Assembly: GCF_024055605.1 (NCBI RefSeq)
Contig: NZ_JAMXLX010000002.1
Coordinates: 558,001 to 622,000 of the forward strand
Source: Ciceribacter sichuanensis
GTDB taxonomy: Bacteria; Pseudomonadota; Alphaproteobacteria; Rhizobiales; Rhizobiaceae
Direction of reading: 5' to 3'
DNA: 64,000 nt
Each line of letters begins with the position of its first letter. The first letter of the stretch is position 1. The notes below the pieces were generated by a model, which saw only the letters and a program-made list of their open reading frames with translations, had not been told where the DNA came from and searched no databases. A program made the position numbers and the translations under genes. This document shows, in pieces, positions 18,516 to 28,181 of this stretch.

Positions 18516-18773
18516 TCAATCGGCCGAAGGCAGTCGCCGCATGGTGAATTCGATGCGGTCGCCCTCGAGCTGACGCCAGCTCTCGACCTCTGTCCAGTAG
18601 GCGGCTTTCGGAAAGGCGTCGAACCATTCTCGCGCCTTCGCCCGCGCTTCTTCCCGTGACAGGCAGAACGTCTCGCGCACGAAATCGGACCCGCGCTGTG
18701 CCTTGGCCTTGCGGTGGTCGGCGATGCGCTTTTTCAGGCCATCGAGTGGTGGCGGACCGGGTATTCTCGTCAT
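18516..18773 (-). CDS. Conserved hypothetical small protein
   Basis: 85 residues, strongly charged in the middle (LKKRIADHRKAKAQRGSDFVRE) and ending SWRQLEGDRIEFTMRRLPSAD. The start ATG at 18771-18773 has a GGGAGCGAGG stretch upstream. Codon use is like the neighbours and the frame is well placed in an otherwise empty interval. No recognised domain. It lies divergent to hemF. Confidence 0.65.
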   Translation of the reverse strand: MTRIPGPPPLDGLKKRIADHRKAKAQRGSDFVRETFCLSREEARAKAREWFDAFPKAAYWTEVESWRQLEGDRIEFTMRRLPSAD

Positions 18774-18938
18774 GAAAACCTCGCTCCCCTGAAGATAATT
18801 GCCACACTTGTCTTTTGCGAGTCGATTTTCAGAGGTTGAAGCACCTGCCTTTCTGGTCGCGCCGGAATTGACCTGCTAATCGAAGTTCGGATTTTGTGAC
18901 GAGTCGCCGCGCGAATGAACGCCGCGACGGGGGAGCAG

Positions 18939-19853
18939 ATGGAAAGACCTGACCTGCCGAAAGGCCTGCCGAACGATATCGGCGAGAAGATGCAGACGGC
19001 CCGCGCCTGGTTCGAAAACCTGCGCGATACGATCTGCGCTTCCTTCGAACTTCTGGAACAGGACCTGAGCGGACCGCTTTCCGACCGTCAGCCAGGCCGC
19101 TTCGTCGGCAAGGACTGGCTTCGCGACGGTGGGGCCGGCGGTGGTGGTCGCATGTCGATGATGGAAGGCCGGGTCTTCGAGAAGGTTGGCGTGCACACCT
19201 CGACCGTCTACGGCGAATTCTCTCCCGAGTTCCGCAAAACCATGCCGGGCGCCGAGGAAGACCCGCGTTTCTGGGCTTCGGGCATTTCGCTGATCGCGCA
19301 TCCTGTCAATCCGAACGTGCCCGCCGTGCACATGAACACCCGCATGGTGGTCACCACCAGCCAGTGGTTCGGCGGCGGGGCCGACCTGACCCCCGTTCTC
19401 GACAATCGCCGCACTCAGGAAGACCCCGACAGCCGCCTCTTCCACCGCGCCATGGAAATCGCCTGCGGACGCCACAGCGGCGTCGCCGACTATGCGGCCT
19501 ACAAGAACTGGTGCGACGAATATTTCTTCCTGAAGCATCGCAACGAGCCGCGCGGCATCGGCGGCATCTTCTTCGACTGGCTGCATTCGCCGGAAGAGCG
19601 CGGCGGCTGGGAAGCCGACTTTGCCTTCGTTCAGGATGTCGGCCGAGCCTTCAACCTCGTTTATCCGAAGATCGTGCGCGGCAACTTCAACCAACCGTGG
19701 ACCGAGGAAGAGCGCGACGAGCAACTGGTGCGTCGCGGACGCTATGTAGAGTTCAATCTGCTCTACGATCGCGGCACGATCTTCGGCCTGAAGACGGGCG
19801 GGAACGTCGAATCGATCCTATCATCCCTGCCGCCGGTCGTACGCTGGCCGTAA
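18939..19853 (+). CDS. hemF: Oxygen-dependent coproporphyrinogen-III oxidase
   Basis: 304 residues. It converts coproporphyrinogen III to protoporphyrinogen IX with O2 in haem synthesis. Visible family motifs are [67 protein letters not shown] and the terminal [34 protein letters not shown]. Start at ATG 18939 ([11 protein letters not shown]) with GGGGGAG just upstream; an ATG at 18915 is a weaker alternative. Confidence 0.96.
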   Translation: MERPDLPKGLPNDIGEKMQTARAWFENLRDTICASFELLEQDLSGPLSDRQPGRFVGKDWLRDGGAGGGGRMSMMEGRVFEKVGVHTSTVYGEFSPEFRKTMPGAEEDPRFWASGISLIAHPVNPNVPAVHMNTRMVVTTSQWFGGGADLTPVLDNRRTQEDPDSRLFHRAMEIACGRHSGVADYAAYKNWCDEYFFLKHRNEPRGIGGIFFDWLHSPEERGGWEADFAFVQDVGRAFNLVYPKIVRGNFNQPWTEEERDEQLVRRGRYVEFNLLYDRGTIFGLKTGGNVESILSSLPPVVRWP

Positions 19854-20030
19854 AGGCCGGCCATTTTTGCACGAAAAATGCGCAATTGGTGCCGTTTTGA
19901 GCCATGGACAAAACCTCGGTTTGCCAATGGTCAAGACCATCGCGGAATTGTGACCTGCGACATCAAATTGCATTTGGAATTGAAACATCTGGTGTTATCT
20001 TTCTCCCGGTTCTTAAGGAGGAGAATTGCT

Positions 20031-20303
20031 ATGCCTGATACAAGCAGCGTTTCAGTCCCCCCGCATGCAGCAGCCGACCGCGCGCTCGAAGCGCCGGAAT
20101 TCATTGATCGGCTGGCCGAAGAGCTTCGCGCTTCAAGCGACATTGACCTTCCCCACGCCTACTTCGTCGAACAGGTCAAGCTTGGCCTGTCGGGCCGCGA
20201 ACTGACTGATGTCGAAGCGGCCAACGACATCGAAGGCTACACCCGCCCGCCCCACGCCCGGGTTGCCGCTTCCGTCTTCAATTGCTGGGCAATGCCCGAA
20301 TAG
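20031..20303 (+). CDS. Small hypothetical protein
   Basis: 90 residues beginning MPDTSSVSVPPHAA. An AAGGAGGAG ribosome site (20015-20023) supports this start over the longer open frame from 19878. No membrane segment or signal peptide; the middle (EFIDRLAEELRASSDIDL) is helical and acidic. No family recognised. Followed by a strong UUCG hairpin. Confidence 0.6.
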   Translation: MPDTSSVSVPPHAAADRALEAPEFIDRLAEELRASSDIDLPHAYFVEQVKLGLSGRELTDVEAANDIEGYTRPPHARVAASVFNCWAMPE

Positions 20304-20339
20304 GATCCCGGATCGCCTCTCAGGAGGTGACGAAAGATC

Positions 20340-20377
20340 CCCTTGTCCTGCACCGCTTCGGCTGTGCGGGATAAGGG
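20340..20377 (+). terminator. Stable hairpin with UUCG tetraloop after the 20031-20303 gene
   Basis: CCCTTGTCCTGCAC (20340-20353) pairs with GTGCGGGATAAGGG (20364-20377) with two G-U wobbles. Inside, a GC-TTCG-GC cap is separated by single unpaired bases. No T-run follows, so intrinsic termination is uncertain. It could also be an RNA-processing or 3'-stability element. Confidence 0.6.
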
Positions 20378-20447
20378 AGCAATTGAGAATTTTCGAATAA
20401 TGTGATATGCTCCCCGGCGTCGAACCCAGTCGAAGAGGAGATGCGCT

Positions 20448-20633
20448 ATGAAGCAGTTTGAATGTGGTTCACTGGTTCCAGGCTGCGCCTGGCACACCCG
20501 CGCCAAGGAAGAAGCGGAGGTGGTTCATCGCGCCGTTGAGCACCTGCGCACTGCCCATGGCGAAACCGTCATCCGCGAAAACATGGTCGAAAACATCAAG
20601 GCTCGCATTACCGAGGAAGCCGACGCAGCCTGA
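20448..20633 (+). CDS. DUF1059-family small protein
   Basis: 61 residues, the usual length for DUF1059. The Cys residues in FECGSLVPGCAWHTRA and the following EEAEVVHRAVEHLRTAHGE with its two His residues are the family signature and look metal-binding. GAGGAG at 20434-20439 gives a well-spaced start. Function of the family is not established. Confidence 0.85.
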   Translation: MKQFECGSLVPGCAWHTRAKEEAEVVHRAVEHLRTAHGETVIRENMVENIKARITEEADAA

Positions 20634-20751
20634 CGGCAGACAGTACGCAATTCGCTGTACCGAACCCTGAAAAGAAAGCGCTTTCAGCAACTTGGCATCC
20701 AGACCTGAATCAGGATGTCAGGACGTTGAATCGGTTTCTCAACGACTTGAA

Positions 20752-22008
20752 TCAGGACTTCAGCACCTCTGGCAGCCGGGCGAGAAGCTTCGCCCGGTCC
20801 ATGGAGAAGCTGGACGATATCCATTCGTCCTCCAGCTTGCGTAGCGCCTCGCCCACCTTCGGGCCGGCATCGGCGCCTGCTGCCAAGACGTCGCTGCCGG
20901 TCAGAGGAAAGCGCGGCCGCTCGTATTTCTGTGCCCTGTCAAGCAGGACCGAAAGCCGCCCCGCCCGCGCCATGGCTTTCGGATTTCCTTCGGCGCTGGC
21001 TCTCGTGCCGGCCAGTTCCAGCTTGATGACGGCGATGATCCCTTCCGTGCCGAAACGATAGAGATCGCGGGTAAAGACCGCGTCGGTCACGGCATCGGCG
21101 GGTTTCGGCGCAAGCGCGAAACGCTCCAGATAGACAGCTTCGGCCCTGGACAGACGAAGCCGCTCCGAAAGCCCAGCCAGCCGCTGAACGTCCTTCGGCA
21201 CGATCGCGGCAAGCCGCAGCAGCGGGTCCGGTGTCCAGCCGAGCGCCTGCTCCGCCGCAATCAGACCGGGGATCGCATCGATCCCCCATTTCTCGGTTTC
21301 CGGCAGGACCTCCGTCAGCACGCCGGACTGCCGCATCCAGAGCAGCGCCCGGCCGGGATCGGTTGCCACAAGCAGCTTCTTTATCTCGGACCATACCCGC
21401 TCGGCGGACAAGGTCTTGAGCTGGTCCTTGGCCCGCGCGCAGGCCTTCAGCCCCGCAGCATCCGGCCGTCCGCCGCCATAATGGGCGAAGAAGCGGAAGA
21501 ACCGCAGAACCCTGAGATAATCCTCTGCAATCCGCGTATCCGCATCGCCGATGAAGCGCACGGTCTTCGTCTCGATATCCGCGAGACCGCCGATAAGGTC
21601 GATCACCTCGCCGCGTTCGTCGACATAGAGTGCATTGATCGTCAGGTCGCGGCGTTCGGCATCCACCTGCCAGTCTGTTCCGAAAGCCACCTGAGCCCGA
21701 CGCCCGTCGGTCTCCACATCACGCCGGAGCGTCGTCACTTCAAACCCGGTGCCGTCGATCACCAGCGTCACCGTGCCATGGTCGATACCGGTCGGAACCG
21801 CCTTGATACCGGCAGCCCGGGCGCGTTCTACCACGACATCAGGCAGAAGCGTCGTGGCAAGGTCGACATCGCCGACTGGAAGGCCCATCAGGCTGTTGCG
21901 CACCGCGCCGCCGACCACCCGGACCTCACCGCCATCGGCATTGAGCAGCGCGAAAAGCCTTGTCAGCGCAGGATCGCGGAACCAGGCTTCCGACGAGAGA
22001 TTGGTCAT
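20752..22008 (-). CDS. CCA tRNA nucleotidyltransferase / poly(A) polymerase family (class II)
   Basis: 418 residues. Nucleotidyltransferase head: RVVGGAVRNSLMGLPVGDVDLATT, with GG at 34-35 and the metal-binding DVD at about 47-49; then TLRRDVETDGRRA, the ERRDLTINAL motif and DYLRVLRFFRFFAHYG of the neck domain. It adds or repairs the 3'-CCA of tRNAs. The start is set by a four-base overlap (ATGA) with the upstream Nudix gene, so DUF1285, Nudix and this gene form one operon. Confidence 0.92.
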   Translation of the reverse strand: MTNLSSEAWFRDPALTRLFALLNADGGEVRVVGGAVRNSLMGLPVGDVDLATTLLPDVVVERARAAGIKAVPTGIDHGTVTLVIDGTGFEVTTLRRDVETDGRRAQVAFGTDWQVDAERRDLTINALYVDERGEVIDLIGGLADIETKTVRFIGDADTRIAEDYLRVLRFFRFFAHYGGGRPDAAGLKACARAKDQLKTLSAERVWSEIKKLLVATDPGRALLWMRQSGVLTEVLPETEKWGIDAIPGLIAAEQALGWTPDPLLRLAAIVPKDVQRLAGLSERLRLSRAEAVYLERFALAPKPADAVTDAVFTRDLYRFGTEGIIAVIKLELAGTRASAEGNPKAMARAGRLSVLLDRAQKYERPRFPLTGSDVLAAGADAGPKVGEALRKLEDEWISSSFSMDRAKLLARLPEVLKS

Positions 22009-22655
22009 GCATAAAGCCTTTCGTAAAGCGTCCGGATGATGCCGGCGGTAATGCCCCAGATATAGCGCTCGCCATAGGGCATCACATAAAAATGCCTGAC
22101 GATCCCCTGCCAGGCCTTGCTGTCGCGCTGGTGGTTGGCGGGATCCATAAGGAAACAAAGCGGCACCTCGAAGACCTCTTCCACCTCGGTCGGATTGGGC
22201 GTGATGGTAAATCCCCGCTGGACCACGGAAAGAACCGGGATGATGCGAAAACCGGTTCCCGAGAGATATTGCGGCAGACGGCCCACCGTCTCGACGAAGG
22301 AAGGCGCAAGCCCGATCTCCTCCTCCGCCTCACGAAGAGCCGCGATCTCCGGCGACTTGTCGTCCTCGTCGATCCCGCCGCCCGGAAAGGCGATCTGTCC
22401 AGCATGCTTGCGCAGCTTCGCCGTCCGCTGGGTCAGGATGACCTTGGCACCATCCGGATCGTCCACCACGGGCACGAGCACGGCCGCATCCTTGAGCTTC
22501 AACCCCTCGTTTTCGAGAACAGTCTGCGGATTGAGAAGGTGGTCGCCATGGTCGCGCCATGCATGTTCGATCGGCGCGCCGATCTGGTTCAGAGCACGTT
22601 GCCTGAAATCCTGAGCGCTGAAGAGCGCGGAAGTCCCCGAAGTACCAGCGATCAT
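22005..22655 (-). CDS. Nudix hydrolase, CoA pyrophosphatase type
   Basis: 216 residues. The Nudix box is FPGGGIDEDDKSPEIAALREAEEEIGL at about residues 90-116, with the REAEEEIGL helix intact; the upstream LTQRTAKLRKHAGQIAFPGG segment is the CoA-pyrophosphatase (NUPxx) signature. It should cleave CoA or its derivatives to phosphopantetheine and 3',5'-ADP. Overlaps both neighbours by four bases, so it is the middle gene of the operon. Confidence 0.9.
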   Translation of the reverse strand: MIAGTSGTSALFSAQDFRQRALNQIGAPIEHAWRDHGDHLLNPQTVLENEGLKLKDAAVLVPVVDDPDGAKVILTQRTAKLRKHAGQIAFPGGGIDEDDKSPEIAALREAEEEIGLAPSFVETVGRLPQYLSGTGFRIIPVLSVVQRGFTITPNPTEVEEVFEVPLCFLMDPANHQRDSKAWQGIVRHFYVMPYGERYIWGITAGIIRTLYERLYA

Positions 22656-23275
22656 TGTGACAGCCGATCCAGCTCTTCGGCCGGCATGACCGGAAACACC
22701 GAGCCACCCGAGCGAAGGCAGAACATATCCCGGTCATCGACGGACAGGATCTCGCCAAGCTCGACGAGATCGTACATCACGGCTCGCGAGACCAGCGCCT
22801 CCAGCCGCCCCCGCACATGCAGATAGGGCTTCAATTCCTGATTCTCGCCCGCGATCACGAAACGCAGCGGATGCGCCGCACCCGCCTCGACCACATCGCC
22901 GACATTGGTGCGGAAAACCAGCACCGGTTCGTCGTCACGCACATCCACACTCATTTCGACGGCAACAAAGGGCGCATCCTCGACCCGGATCCCGACCTTT
23001 TCCACAGGTGTGACCAGATAGGTTTTCCCGTCCTCGTCCTTGCGAAGGACGGTCGAGAAAAGCCGAACCAGCGGCGCGCGGCCGATCGGCGTCCCCATGT
23101 AGAACCATGTACCGTCGGCCCGGATTTCCATGTCGATATCGCCGCAAAACGGCGGTTCCCAGCGCTCGACGGGCGGGAGCCCGTTCTTGCCCCCGGCGGT
23201 CTGCTCGCCGGCACGGGCGATCAGCGCGGCGAGCCCCGCCGCATCCGTCGTCGCTTTCAGCATGTCGCCTGCCAT
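22652..23275 (-). CDS. DUF1285-family protein
   Basis: 207 residues. Hallmarks of DUF1285 are PPVERWEPPFCGDIDMEI, GTWFYMGTPIGRAPLVRLFSTVLRKDEDG and YLVTPVEKVGIRVEDAPFVAV. The family is widespread in alpha- and gammaproteobacteria and has no settled function. First gene of the operon with the Nudix hydrolase and the CCA-adding enzyme; divergent from the MoxR operon. Confidence 0.9.
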   Translation of the reverse strand: MAGDMLKATTDAAGLAALIARAGEQTAGGKNGLPPVERWEPPFCGDIDMEIRADGTWFYMGTPIGRAPLVRLFSTVLRKDEDGKTYLVTPVEKVGIRVEDAPFVAVEMSVDVRDDEPVLVFRTNVGDVVEAGAAHPLRFVIAGENQELKPYLHVRGRLEALVSRAVMYDLVELGEILSVDDRDMFCLRSGGSVFPVMPAEELDRLSQ

Positions 23276-23431
23276 CTTTGCGTCCCGGTTTGCCTCTAAT
23301 CCATTGCAGTCACGAGATAGTCATTTGAATCGCGCTTGTCAGCCGCCCGTTCGGGAATAAGTTAGTTCTAAAAGTGACGGTTGCGTATGAGGCGCGATTC
23401 GTCCCATTGGCCGCATGAGATGGAGAAGACC

Positions 23432-24445
<1,014 letters not shown>

Positions 24446-24461
24446 GAAAGGCTAGGGGCTC

Positions 24462-25382
24462 GTGGCAAGCATTGGCCAGATAGTCGAGCAGACCCCGAGC
24501 CGCGATGCGCTGAGCCGCGCCCGTCAGCGCGCCGCCCTCGTGCCCGACTGCATGGTCGAAGCCCGCCGCATCGCCAACACCGTGATCGCCGGCTGGCACG
24601 GCCGGCGAAAGCGCGGCATCGGCGAAAATTTCTGGCAGTTCCGCCCCTATTCGGAAGGTGAGAGCTTCACCCGAATCGACTGGCGGCGCTCCGCCCGCGA
24701 CGATCATACCTATATCCGCGACCACGAATGGCAGGCAGCCCATACGATCTGGCTGTGGGCCGATATGTCACCCTCGATGATGTACAAGTCGACGCTTGCT
24801 TCCGTTTCCAAGGAAAGCCGGGCGCTGGTGCTGATGCTGGCGCTTGCCGAAATCCTTGCCCGGTCGGGCGAGCGCATCGGTTGCCCCGGCGTCATGGAGC
24901 CTGTTTCTGCCCGCAACGCCGCCGAACGGCTCGCCGCAGCGCTCATTCATGCGCCGGTGACCAGCGGTCTGCCGGATACCAGCATGATCCGCGGCATGAG
25001 CGATATCGTTCTGATCGGCGACTTCCTCGATGACGCCGACCGCATCATGGATCGTATCGGCCCGCTTGCCCGTCGCGGCCTGCGCGGCCATGTGGTCGAG
25101 ATCGCAGACCCGGCGGAGGAGACCTTCCCCTATACCGGCCGCACCGAGTTCACCGATCCGGAAACCGGCGAAAAGCTGACCTCCGGACGTGCCGAGAGCC
25201 TGCGCGAAGACTACCGCCGCGCCTATCTCGCCCGCCGTGACAATCTCGGCGAAGCGCTGCGTCGATTGGGGTGGAGCTTTGTGCCCCACGGCACAGACCG
25301 GCTGGCCTCCGAGGCACTGGTCGCCATCCACATGTATCTCTCCGGCACGCCGCCACGCGTCAGCAGGAGCAATGCCTCATGA
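24462..25382 (+). CDS. DUF58 protein (MoxR-associated)
   Basis: 306 residues with a GTG start 16 bases after moxR, preceded by AGGGG. The DUF58 signature FWQFRPYSEGESFTRIDWRRSARDD is at about residues 55-80, and a vWA-like segment with a degenerate MIDAS (WADMSPSM) follows. Its stop overlaps the next gene's ATG (ATGA). In MoxR operons DUF58 proteins are presumed substrates or adaptors of the ATPase. Confidence 0.9.
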   Translation: MASIGQIVEQTPSRDALSRARQRAALVPDCMVEARRIANTVIAGWHGRRKRGIGENFWQFRPYSEGESFTRIDWRRSARDDHTYIRDHEWQAAHTIWLWADMSPSMMYKSTLASVSKESRALVLMLALAEILARSGERIGCPGVMEPVSARNAAERLAAALIHAPVTSGLPDTSMIRGMSDIVLIGDFLDDADRIMDRIGPLARRGLRGHVVEIADPAEETFPYTGRTEFTDPETGEKLTSGRAESLREDYRRAYLARRDNLGEALRRLGWSFVPHGTDRLASEALVAIHMYLSGTPPRVSRSNAS

Positions 25383-28180
25383 GCGCTTTGCCCTTTGCCT
25401 TCGCCGCCCCTGCCGTTCTGATTGCCCTTGCCGCCCTGCCATTGATCTGGTGGCTGCTCAAGCTCACCCCGCCTCGCCCCAAGGCAGAGGTGTTTCCGCC
25501 GCTCAGGATTTTGGCCTCGGTGCTCAAGCGGGAGGAAACGCCGTCGAGAAGCCCGTGGTGGCTGACCCTGCTGCGTATGGCGATTGCCGCGCTTGCGATC
25601 TTCGCGCTCGCCGATCCGGTGATGAACCCGCGCAACGCCTCCGTATCGGGCGATGGCCCGCTGGTTCTCGTCATCGACAACGGCTGGTCGACATCGACCG
25701 ATTGGGACCGCCGGATCGCGACCGCCGAGGCGCTTATCGGTGACGCGTCCGACGCGAGCCTGCCGGTATCGCTCGTCTTCACCGCCGATCCAAGTCACGA
25801 TCCTGTACCCGTTGCCGCCAGCACCGCGCTGGAAAAACTGCATGCAGCTGCGCCGAAGCCTTTGCGACCCGACCGGGAGCGCGCCATCGGTGCGCTCAGG
25901 GAAGCACTCCAGTCCACCCGCCCCGGCACGCTCGTCTTCTTCTCCGACGGCCTTTCGTCGCGTGAGAATGACACGACCATGGCAGACCTCGCGGCCCTTT
26001 CGCCCTATCAGTTCAGGCTGGCCGAGGGTGACGGCAAGGCGGCAGTCGCTATCACCGGCGCGACCAACGGATCCAACGCTCTGGAAGTCAACCTTTCCCG
26101 GCTTTCAACGAATAGCGCGGCGAGCGTGAACATCGAGGTGCAGGACCGGCAGGGCCGCGTGATCGCTACCGGCATGGCCAATTTCCGCAGTGGAGAAAAC
26201 GTGGCAAAGGCTGCGGTGAACGCACCGTTCGAACTGCGCAACGATTTCGCCCGGCTCTCCGTCGTCGGCCTCGGCACGGCCGGTGCCACGCATCTGCTGG
26301 ACGACGGCTTCCGCCGTCGCCGTGTCGCGCTGATTTCCGGCGAGGCAGGCGACGAATTCCAGCCGCTGCTCTCGCCCCTCTATTACATCGAACGCGCGCT
26401 TGCGCCCTATGCCGACCTGATGAAGCCCGATGTCACGGATCTTGCCGTGTCGATTCCGGAGTTCCTGTCGCGCAATCCCTCCGTCATCGTACTCGCCGAT
26501 GTCGGTCGTCTGCCTGCTGAAGTCTATGATCCGCTGCAGCGCTGGATTTCGCGCGGAGGAACACTGATCCGCTTTGCCGGCCCGCGTCTTGCCGCCGCCC
26601 CCTCCGGCGACCCGCTGCTTCCCGTCATCCTGCGTCAGGGCGAGCGCGCGCTCGGCGGCGCCCTGTCATGGGCGGAGCCCCAGCCGCTGGCGGACTTCCC
26701 GCGCTTCGGTCCCTTCGCGGGCATGGCCCGCCCGCAAGACATCCTCGTCAAGCGACAGGTGCTTGCCGAGCCTACGCCCGACCTCGCGGAACGCACCTGG
26801 GCAAGCCTTGCCGATGGAACGCCGCTCGTCACCGTCCGGGAAAACGGCGCAGGCCGCATCGTGCTTTTCCATGTCAGCGCGGAAGCCACATGGTCGGATC
26901 TTCCGATCTCCGGCCATTTCGTTGAAATGCTCCGCCGCCTCATTCAGCTTTCCCGCGTTGGCACCGCCGCCGAAGGCGGCGACGCGACCGCTCCGGCCCT
27001 TCCGCCCTATCGCCTGCTGACGGCTTCGGGCACCATGACCAGCGAAGCCGGAACCGCCCGCCCCTTGAGCCTTGGCAACGAACGTCCTCTGGCATCTACC
27101 TTCGACAATCCGCCGGGCCTCTATGGCACCGAGGACGGCTTCGTCGCCCTGAACCTTCTGCCTTCGGACAGCGAACTGACCCCGCTTCCTCAGGATGCCA
27201 ATGTGCAGGTCTCGCGCGAGCGGCTTGCCGGCTCTGCCGCCAAGCCGCTGAAACCGGCGCTCCTGTCGATCGCCTTTGCCCTGCTCGTGCTGGATAGTCT
27301 CGTGGTGCTTTTCATGAATGGCGTCTTTGCCCGCCTTCCCGGCCGAACCACCACGACCGGTATCGCCATGATGATGGCCGCATTGCTGATGCTCCCTGAC
27401 GACCTGCGCGCTGCCGATGCGAAACCCGGCGACGAACTGATCCTCGAACGGCTCGACAACACCCATCTCGCCTATGTCATTACAGGCGAACCGGAAGTAG
27501 ACCGTATCTCGGAACGAGGGCTTATCGGCCTCACGGATTTCCTCACCTACCGCACGACGCTCGAACCTGCGCCTCCGGTCGGCCTCGACATTTCCAAGGA
27601 CGAACTGTCCTTCTACCCTATTATCTTCTGGCCGGTATCGGCGACTGCGCCCATGCCCTCGGCTGCTGCCATCAGCCGCATCGACGCCTATATGCGCGCC
27701 GGCGGTACCGTGCTCTTCGATACCCGCGACCAGATCTCCGCCCTCGGGGGCGATGCCGGCCCGAGCGCCAATGGCGAGCGTCTCCAGGCGATCCTCGCCA
27801 CCATCGACATTCCGCCGCTGGAACCCGTTCCGTCCGACCATGTGCTGGCTCGGTCGTTCTATCTGCTGTCGAATTTCCCCGGTCGCTACACCGGCAGCCC
27901 CCTTTGGGTCGAGGCAAGGCAGGAAGCGAAAAAGGCGGATAGTGCCGTCGCCTCCGCAGGCGATGGCGTCTCGCCCATCCTGATTACCGGTAACGACATG
28001 CTCGCCGCCTGGGCGATCGAGGATAACGGTGCCCCGATGATGCCGACCGTCCCTCCTGACGAGATGCAGCGGGAAATGTCCTACCGCGCCGGGGTGAATA
28101 TCATGATGTACATGCTGACCGGCAACTACAAGGCCGATCAGGTGCACATTCCCGACCTCCTGGAACGGTTGGGCCAGTGA
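25379..28180 (+). CDS. Large membrane protein: BatA N-terminal domain, vWA-like region, C-terminal DUF4159
   Basis: 933 residues. The N-terminus (FAAPAVLIALAALPLIWWLLKLTPPRP, then a second helix near residue 65) is the BatA-type membrane module. A vWA-like domain begins at VLVIDNGWSTSTDW, where the MIDAS (DxSxS) is degenerate. Another helix pair lies near residues 640-680. The C-terminal 210 residues are DUF4159 (FYPIIFWPVSATAP, DAYMRAGGTVLFDTRDQ, NDMLAAWA). ATG 25379 overlaps the upstream stop. Likely a MoxR client acting at the inner membrane. Confidence 0.87.
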   Translation: MSALPFAFAAPAVLIALAALPLIWWLLKLTPPRPKAEVFPPLRILASVLKREETPSRSPWWLTLLRMAIAALAIFALADPVMNPRNASVSGDGPLVLVIDNGWSTSTDWDRRIATAEALIGDASDASLPVSLVFTADPSHDPVPVAASTALEKLHAAAPKPLRPDRERAIGALREALQSTRPGTLVFFSDGLSSRENDTTMADLAALSPYQFRLAEGDGKAAVAITGATNGSNALEVNLSRLSTNSAASVNIEVQDRQGRVIATGMANFRSGENVAKAAVNAPFELRNDFARLSVVGLGTAGATHLLDDGFRRRRVALISGEAGDEFQPLLSPLYYIERALAPYADLMKPDVTDLAVSIPEFLSRNPSVIVLADVGRLPAEVYDPLQRWISRGGTLIRFAGPRLAAAPSGDPLLPVILRQGERALGGALSWAEPQPLADFPRFGPFAGMARPQDILVKRQVLAEPTPDLAERTWASLADGTPLVTVRENGAGRIVLFHVSAEATWSDLPISGHFVEMLRRLIQLSRVGTAAEGGDATAPALPPYRLLTASGTMTSEAGTARPLSLGNERPLASTFDNPPGLYGTEDGFVALNLLPSDSELTPLPQDANVQVSRERLAGSAAKPLKPALLSIAFALLVLDSLVVLFMNGVFARLPGRTTTTGIAMMMAALLMLPDDLRAADAKPGDELILERLDNTHLAYVITGEPEVDRISERGLIGLTDFLTYRTTLEPAPPVGLDISKDELSFYPIIFWPVSATAPMPSAAAISRIDAYMRAGGTVLFDTRDQISALGGDAGPSANGERLQAILATIDIPPLEPVPSDHVLARSFYLLSNFPGRYTGSPLWVEARQEAKKADSAVASAGDGVSPILITGNDMLAAWAIEDNGAPMMPTVPPDEMQREMSYRAGVNIMMYMLTGNYKADQVHIPDLLERLGQ

Positions 28181-28181
28181 C

